Source: JBMORO01 sp049322295 (GTDB lineage: Bacteria > Patescibacteriota > Minisyncoccia > RBG-13-40-8-A). From it: DNA of 17,660 bases. Numbering within the stretch: position 1 is the stretch's first letter; every line of letters begins with the position of its first letter. A program made the translations under genes and the position numbers. The DNA lies in assembly GCA_049322295.1 (NCBI GenBank), contig JBMORO010000009.1, positions 1 to 17,660 of the forward strand, read 5' to 3'. Below are positions 14,348 through 17,660 of this stretch, in pieces. The notes below the pieces were generated by a model. It saw nothing but the letters and a program-made list of their open reading frames with translations. It made no database searches and was not told where the DNA came from.

Positions 14348-16810
14348 ATGACAGAATACAATCCTAAGTTAATAGAAAATAAGTGGCAAGAGAAATGGAG
14401 TAAGTTTGGCTTGGATAAGGCCAAGGATTTTGATAAAAGAAGAGAAAAACAATATATTTTGGTTGAATTTCCGTATCTTTCTGGGGATGGTATTCATGTT
14501 GGTCACGTTAGAAGCTATTCTTCGCTGGACGCTATTGTCCGAAAAAAAAGAATGCAAGGATATAATGTTTTATATCCAATTGGTTGGGATGCTTTTGGTT
14601 TGCCAACTGAAAATTATGCTATTAAAACTGGTATTCATCCTATAGAAATTACTGAAAATAATATTAAATTTTTTAAACGTCAATTAAAGAGTTTGGGCGT
14701 GTCTTTTGATTGGTCAAGGGAAATTAATACTTCTGACCCTAAATATTACAAGTGGACCCAATGGATATTTTTGAAAATGTTTGAAAAAGGACTGGCTTAT
14801 CAGGCAGAGATGCCGATAAACTGGTGCCCAAGTTGTAAAATTGGTTTAGCTAACGAAGAAGCGGTTGGTGGTAAATGCGACAGATGTGGAGCAGAAACAG
14901 AAAAAAGACAAAAGAAACAATGGATATTAAAAATAACTGCTTATGCAGAGAGATTATTAAAAGATTTGGAAAAAGTTGATTATTCGGAAAAAATCAAAAC
15001 CCAGCAAATAAATTGGATAGGTCGGTCGGAGGGAGTAGTCATTAATTTTAAATTAGAAATTAGAAATTTGAAATTTGAAATTCCTGTGTTTACAACACGG
15101 GCTGATACCATTTTTGGAGTGACTGCGCTTGTACTCGCGCCCGAGTATTCGTTAATTGAAAATTTAAAATTGAAAATTGAAAATTGGGATGAAGTCCACA
15201 AATATATTAGTCAAGCAAAGAAAAAATCAGAATTAGAAAGAATGGATTTGGAAAAAGAAAAAACTGGTGTTGAGTTGAAAGGAATTTATGCCATAAATCC
15301 TTTAAATAACGAAAAAATTCCAGTCTGGGTTGCTGACTATGTGATTGCTACTTATGGGGGGGGAGCAGTAATGATCGTGCCAGCCCATGATAAAAGAGAT
15401 TATGAATTTGCCAAGAAATATGGTCTTGAGATTAGACAAGTAATATGTGGAGGTTCGACCTCCAAAAATTACGGGAATAATATGGGGAGGTCGAACCTCC
15501 CAACATTGAAAGAGGCGTTCGTCGATTACGGAATATTGATTAATTCTGGTCAGTTTAATGGATTAAGCTCAGAACAAGCAATTAAGAAAATTACAGATTG
15601 GTTAATAAAAAATAAATCAGGAAAAAGAGTAGTAAATTATCATTTGCGAGACTGGATATTTTCTCGTCAACATTATTGGGGTGAACCAATACCAATTATT
15701 CATTGTGAAAAATGTGGGGTCGTGCCGGTTCCGGAAAAAGATTTACCAGTAAAACTTCCCTACGTGAGAAAATACAAACCAACTGAAACTGGAGAATCAC
15801 CCCTAGCAGCGATTAAAGAATGGGTAAATGTAAAATGTCCCAAATGCGGTGGTCCGGCAAAAAGAGAAACTGATACTATGCCCAATTGGGCAGGTTCGAA
15901 TTGGTATTATATCAGATATTGCGACCCGAAAAATGATAAAAAATTGGCAGACATAAAAAAACTGAAATATTGGCTGCCGGTTGATTGGTATAATGGTGGA
16001 ATGGAACACACAACCCTGCATCTTTTATATTCCCGTTTTGTCTATAAGTTTTTATACGATATTAAAGCTGTTCCAGATTCCGAGCCATATACTAAAAGAC
16101 GTTCTCATGGCATGGTTTTGGCTTCGGATGGTAGAAAAATGAGTAAGTCTTTTGGTAATGTAATAAATCCTGACGAAGTAATAAAGAAATATGGGGCAGA
16201 TAGTTTAAGATTATATGAAATGTTTATGGGTCCTTATGAAGAAGCTATAAATTGGAGTACAGAAGGATTAGAAGGATGTTATCGATTTTTAAAAAGAGTG
16301 TGGGTTTTGTTTAACGACGAGAATAAGATTGGTAAGGCGACCAGTAATGGCTTGGCCCAAAAACTTCATTATACGATTAAAAAAGTCGGCGATGATTTGG
16401 AGAATATGAAATTTAATACTGCCATGGCAAGTATGATGGAATTTATAAATGCTTGGAGTGAACCGAATAATGTTTTATCTAAAAAAGATGCCGAAAATTT
16501 TCTAAAAATTTTAGCCCCGTTTTGTCCTCATATTGCTGAAGAAATTTGGTCAAAATTGGGTCACAAAAAATCAATCTTTCTAGAATCTTGGCCGAAATAT
16601 GATGAAAAATTAATTAAAAAAGAAAAGATTGAATTAGTGATTCAGGTTAATGGCAAAGTCAGAGACAAAATCGAAGTCGAGGCCGATATTTCCAAAGAAG
16701 AAGCGGAAAGAGTTGCCTTGTCATCTGAAAAAATAAAAAAATGGCTTGGTAACAACAAACCAAAAGTAGTAATTTTTGTTAAGGGGAAATTGATTAATAT
16801 CGTGGTTTAG
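14348..16810 (+). CDS. leuS: Leucyl-tRNA synthetase
   Basis: Class Ia synthetase that charges tRNA-Leu, 820 residues from the chosen start MTEYNPKLIENKWQEKW, the usual bacterial LeuRS N-terminus; an ATG 45 nt upstream (14303) would only add palindrome-encoded residues. HVGH is at 50-53, followed by IGWDAFGLPTENYA; KMSKS is at 597-601. A zinc knuckle (CPSCKIG...CDRCG) precedes the CP1 editing domain, which shows the T-rich FTTRADTIFGV motif and VPAHDKRDYEFA. A second cysteine set (CEKCG...CPKCGG) follows. The editing domain carries AT-rich in-frame repeats (about residues 233-245 and 268-280) and a pair of mirrored palindromes (about 368-385). AGGA sits only 2 nt from the ATG, so the RBS is weak. 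Confidence 0.97.
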   Translation: MTEYNPKLIENKWQEKWSKFGLDKAKDFDKRREKQYILVEFPYLSGDGIHVGHVRSYSSLDAIVRKKRMQGYNVLYPIGWDAFGLPTENYAIKTGIHPIEITENNIKFFKRQLKSLGVSFDWSREINTSDPKYYKWTQWIFLKMFEKGLAYQAEMPINWCPSCKIGLANEEAVGGKCDRCGAETEKRQKKQWILKITAYAERLLKDLEKVDYSEKIKTQQINWIGRSEGVVINFKLEIRNLKFEIPVFTTRADTIFGVTALVLAPEYSLIENLKLKIENWDEVHKYISQAKKKSELERMDLEKEKTGVELKGIYAINPLNNEKIPVWVADYVIATYGGGAVMIVPAHDKRDYEFAKKYGLEIRQVICGGSTSKNYGNNMGRSNLPTLKEAFVDYGILINSGQFNGLSSEQAIKKITDWLIKNKSGKRVVNYHLRDWIFSRQHYWGEPIPIIHCEKCGVVPVPEKDLPVKLPYVRKYKPTETGESPLAAIKEWVNVKCPKCGGPAKRETDTMPNWAGSNWYYIRYCDPKNDKKLADIKKLKYWLPVDWYNGGMEHTTLHLLYSRFVYKFLYDIKAVPDSEPYTKRRSHGMVLASDGRKMSKSFGNVINPDEVIKKYGADSLRLYEMFMGPYEEAINWSTEGLEGCYRFLKRVWVLFNDENKIGKATSNGLAQKLHYTIKKVGDDLENMKFNTAMASMMEFINAWSEPNNVLSKKDAENFLKILAPFCPHIAEEIWSKLGHKKSIFLESWPKYDEKLIKKEKIELVIQVNGKVRDKIEVEADISKEEAERVALSSEKIKKWLGNNKPKVVIFVKGKLINIVV
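15046..15187. repeat. Two AT-rich in-frame repeat tracts in the LeuRS editing domain
   Basis: The tract at about 15046-15082 repeats AATTAGAA/AATTTGAA units (read as KLEIRNLKFEI). The tract at 15151-15187 repeats AATTGAAAATT units (LIENLKLKIEN). They flank the conserved TTRADTIFG motif without interrupting it and resemble the AATTAGAA units of the intergenic repeats. Confidence 0.5.
15449..15500. repeat. Mirrored pair of 15-nt palindromes inside leuS
   Basis: GGAGGTTCGACCTCC (15449-15463) and GGAGGTCGAACCTCC (15486-15500) are exact reverse complements of each other, 22 nt apart. Each is also a 6-bp hairpin by itself. They are read in frame within CGGSTSKNYGNNMGRSNLP, in the variable part near the end of the editing domain. 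Confidence 0.8.
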
Positions 16811-16858
16811 AATTAACCTAATTGACCTAATTTCTAATTGACCTAATCAAATTCCAAT
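16811..16858. repeat. Left flanking repeat of the four-helix-bundle gene
   Basis: AATTAACCTAATT/GACCTAATT/TCTAATT units begin immediately after the leuS stop and run into the start codon of the next gene. They match the left half of the repeat at 7067-7143, with one additional 9-nt GACCTAATT unit. They are an imperfect inverted repeat of 17277-17313. Confidence 0.75.
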
Positions 16859-17276
16859 GACCAATGAACAAAATTCCCAAACACGAAATTATGATTTAGA
16901 AGAACGGACAGCTAAATTTGGGGAAGAAGTTATTAGGTTTGCGAAAAGAGTTCCAAATCACGAAATTACCAGACCATTAATCTTACAACTAGTTAGAGCT
17001 GGAACAAGTATTGGCGCAAACTATTGCGAAGCTGATGACGCAGAAACAGGAAAGGACTTTAAACATAAAATAGGAATTTGTAAAAAGGAATCCAGAGAAA
17101 CAAAACATTGGTTAAGAATGATTGTTGTTGCTTGTCCAGAATTAGAAAATGAAGCTAAAGCATTATGGCAAGAAGCCAAAGAATTAAATTTGATTTTTAA
17201 TGCGATCGTTAATAAATTAAAGAAAGGTTATAAGGAAGTATTTTTGGTCATTAGACATTTTGAAATTGGGGCTTGA
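16857..17276 (+). CDS. Four-helix-bundle protein (23S rRNA intervening-sequence family)
   Basis: A 139-residue protein of the four-helix-bundle family first known from open frames inside 23S rRNA intervening sequences. The characteristic core is LILQLVRAGTSIGANYCEADDAETGKDFKHKIGICKKESRETKHWL, with GTSIGANYCEA corresponding to the family's S-I-P/G-A-N-xxE turn and the following helix containing the conserved K-ES-RE-T-W pattern. Its biochemical role is not established; a small bundle oligomer that binds nucleic acid has been suggested. The first codons (MTNEQNSQ) come out of the flanking repeat, whose CCAATGACCAATG end supplies the start codon. Inverted AT-rich repeats on both sides suggest it sits in a mobile or once-mobile cassette between leuS and purN. 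No RBS is seen. Confidence 0.85.
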   Translation: MTNEQNSQTRNYDLEERTAKFGEEVIRFAKRVPNHEITRPLILQLVRAGTSIGANYCEADDAETGKDFKHKIGICKKESRETKHWLRMIVVACPELENEAKALWQEAKELNLIFNAIVNKLKKGYKEVFLVIRHFEIGA

Positions 17277-17313
17277 TTAGAATAATTAGGTTAATTAGAA
17301 TAATTAGAAATTT
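17277..17313. repeat. Right flanking repeat of the four-helix-bundle gene
   Basis: TTAGAATAATTAGG and AATTAGAA units end exactly at the purN ATG. The block is identical to 7107-7143 except for one base, and that copy likewise ends exactly at an ATG. It is an imperfect inverted repeat of 16811-16858. Confidence 0.8.
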
Positions 17314-17660
17314 ATGAAAAAGAATATTGCTGTTTTGATTTCCGGACAGGGCACGAATTTGCAGTCGATTATTGACCATATTAAAGCTGGGAAATTGAAA
17401 TGTAATTTGGCAGTAGTGATTTCTAATAAAGAAGATGCCTATGGTTTGGTAAGGGCGAAAAAAGCCAAAGTCCCGGCTTATTTTATTGACCATAAAGACA
17501 TTTCGCGGGAAGAACACGAAAAAAAGATTATCGAAATTTTGAAAAAATATAAAATTGATTTGGTGGTTTTAGCTGGTTATATGCGGATTTTAACTCCTTA
17601 TTTTTTAAGGCAATATAAAAACAGGATTATAAATATTCATCCGGCTTTATTGCCCTCATT
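17314..17660 (+). CDS. purN: Phosphoribosylglycinamide formyltransferase, 3' end cut by the window
   Basis: GAR transformylase uses 10-formyl-tetrahydrofolate to formylate GAR in purine synthesis. The visible 115 codons cover the N-terminal half of a family of about 190-210 residues. They include the phosphate-binding loop ISGQGTNLQSII (residues 9-20), ISNKEDAYGLVRAKK, LVVLAGYMRILTPYFL and the catalytic NIHPALLPS with N107 and H109. The later catalytic aspartate would lie beyond the window. The start ATG abuts the AT repeat and has no RBS. Many reduced CPR genomes lack purine synthesis, so an isolated member could be part of a partial pathway or act on another formyl acceptor; only the neighbouring genes could tell. 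Confidence 0.88.
   Translation, partial: MKKNIAVLISGQGTNLQSIIDHIKAGKLKCNLAVVISNKEDAYGLVRAKKAKVPAYFIDHKDISREEHEKKIIEILKKYKIDLVVLAGYMRILTPYFLRQYKNRIINIHPALLPS

Overview
The window is AT-rich, gene-dense bacterial DNA read with the standard code: TGA is used as a stop (ileS, rsmI and the four-helix-bundle gene) and never as sense. Small streamlined genes, a RecO lacking its zinc-binding end, a type 2 (archaeal/eukaryotic-like) IleRS, M16 peptidase and AI-2E-type membrane proteins, and abundant short palindromic repeats in and between genes together suggest a Patescibacteria/CPR genome, probably Parcubacteria-like. This assignment is inference; there is no rRNA in the window.

Layout. Positions 26-3869 hold a tightly coupled operon: histidine phosphatase, ileS, recO (start and stop codons overlap). 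Position 3889 starts a single-pass membrane protein with DUF11-like repeats, apparently with its own extended -10 promoter placed for a leaderless mRNA. Then follow glyS, an M16 zinc peptidase and an AI-2E-family permease, all on +. A small membrane protein (DUF457/YdjM-like) lies convergently on -. From 10074 a second coupled operon runs rsmI-metG-tatD. At 13031-13903 on - lies a stand-alone reverse transcriptase (RT) with its own promoter, a leader of about 280 nt, a strong Shine-Dalgarno site and an intrinsic terminator. leuS is divergent from it. A four-helix-bundle (23S rRNA intervening-sequence-type) gene flanked by inverted AT-rich repeats follows, then a purN cut by the window end.

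Functionally most of the window is translation and housekeeping: four aminoacyl-tRNA synthetases (Ile, Gly, Met, Leu), an rRNA methyltransferase, TatD and RecO. The accessory content is (a) the retron-like RT unit, the best candidate for an undescribed system; (b) a repeat cassette around the four-helix-bundle gene, whose two ends also occur joined without the gene between glyS and the M16 peptidase; and (c) many in-frame palindromic or tandem inserts in ileS, glyS, tatD and leuS, resembling in behaviour the Rickettsia palindromic elements.

Only the RT gene has a strong Shine-Dalgarno sequence. The housekeeping genes rely on coupled stops/starts, or start with weak or no visible RBS. That contrast, plus its less A-rich sequence, makes the RT look like an independently regulated, possibly acquired unit.
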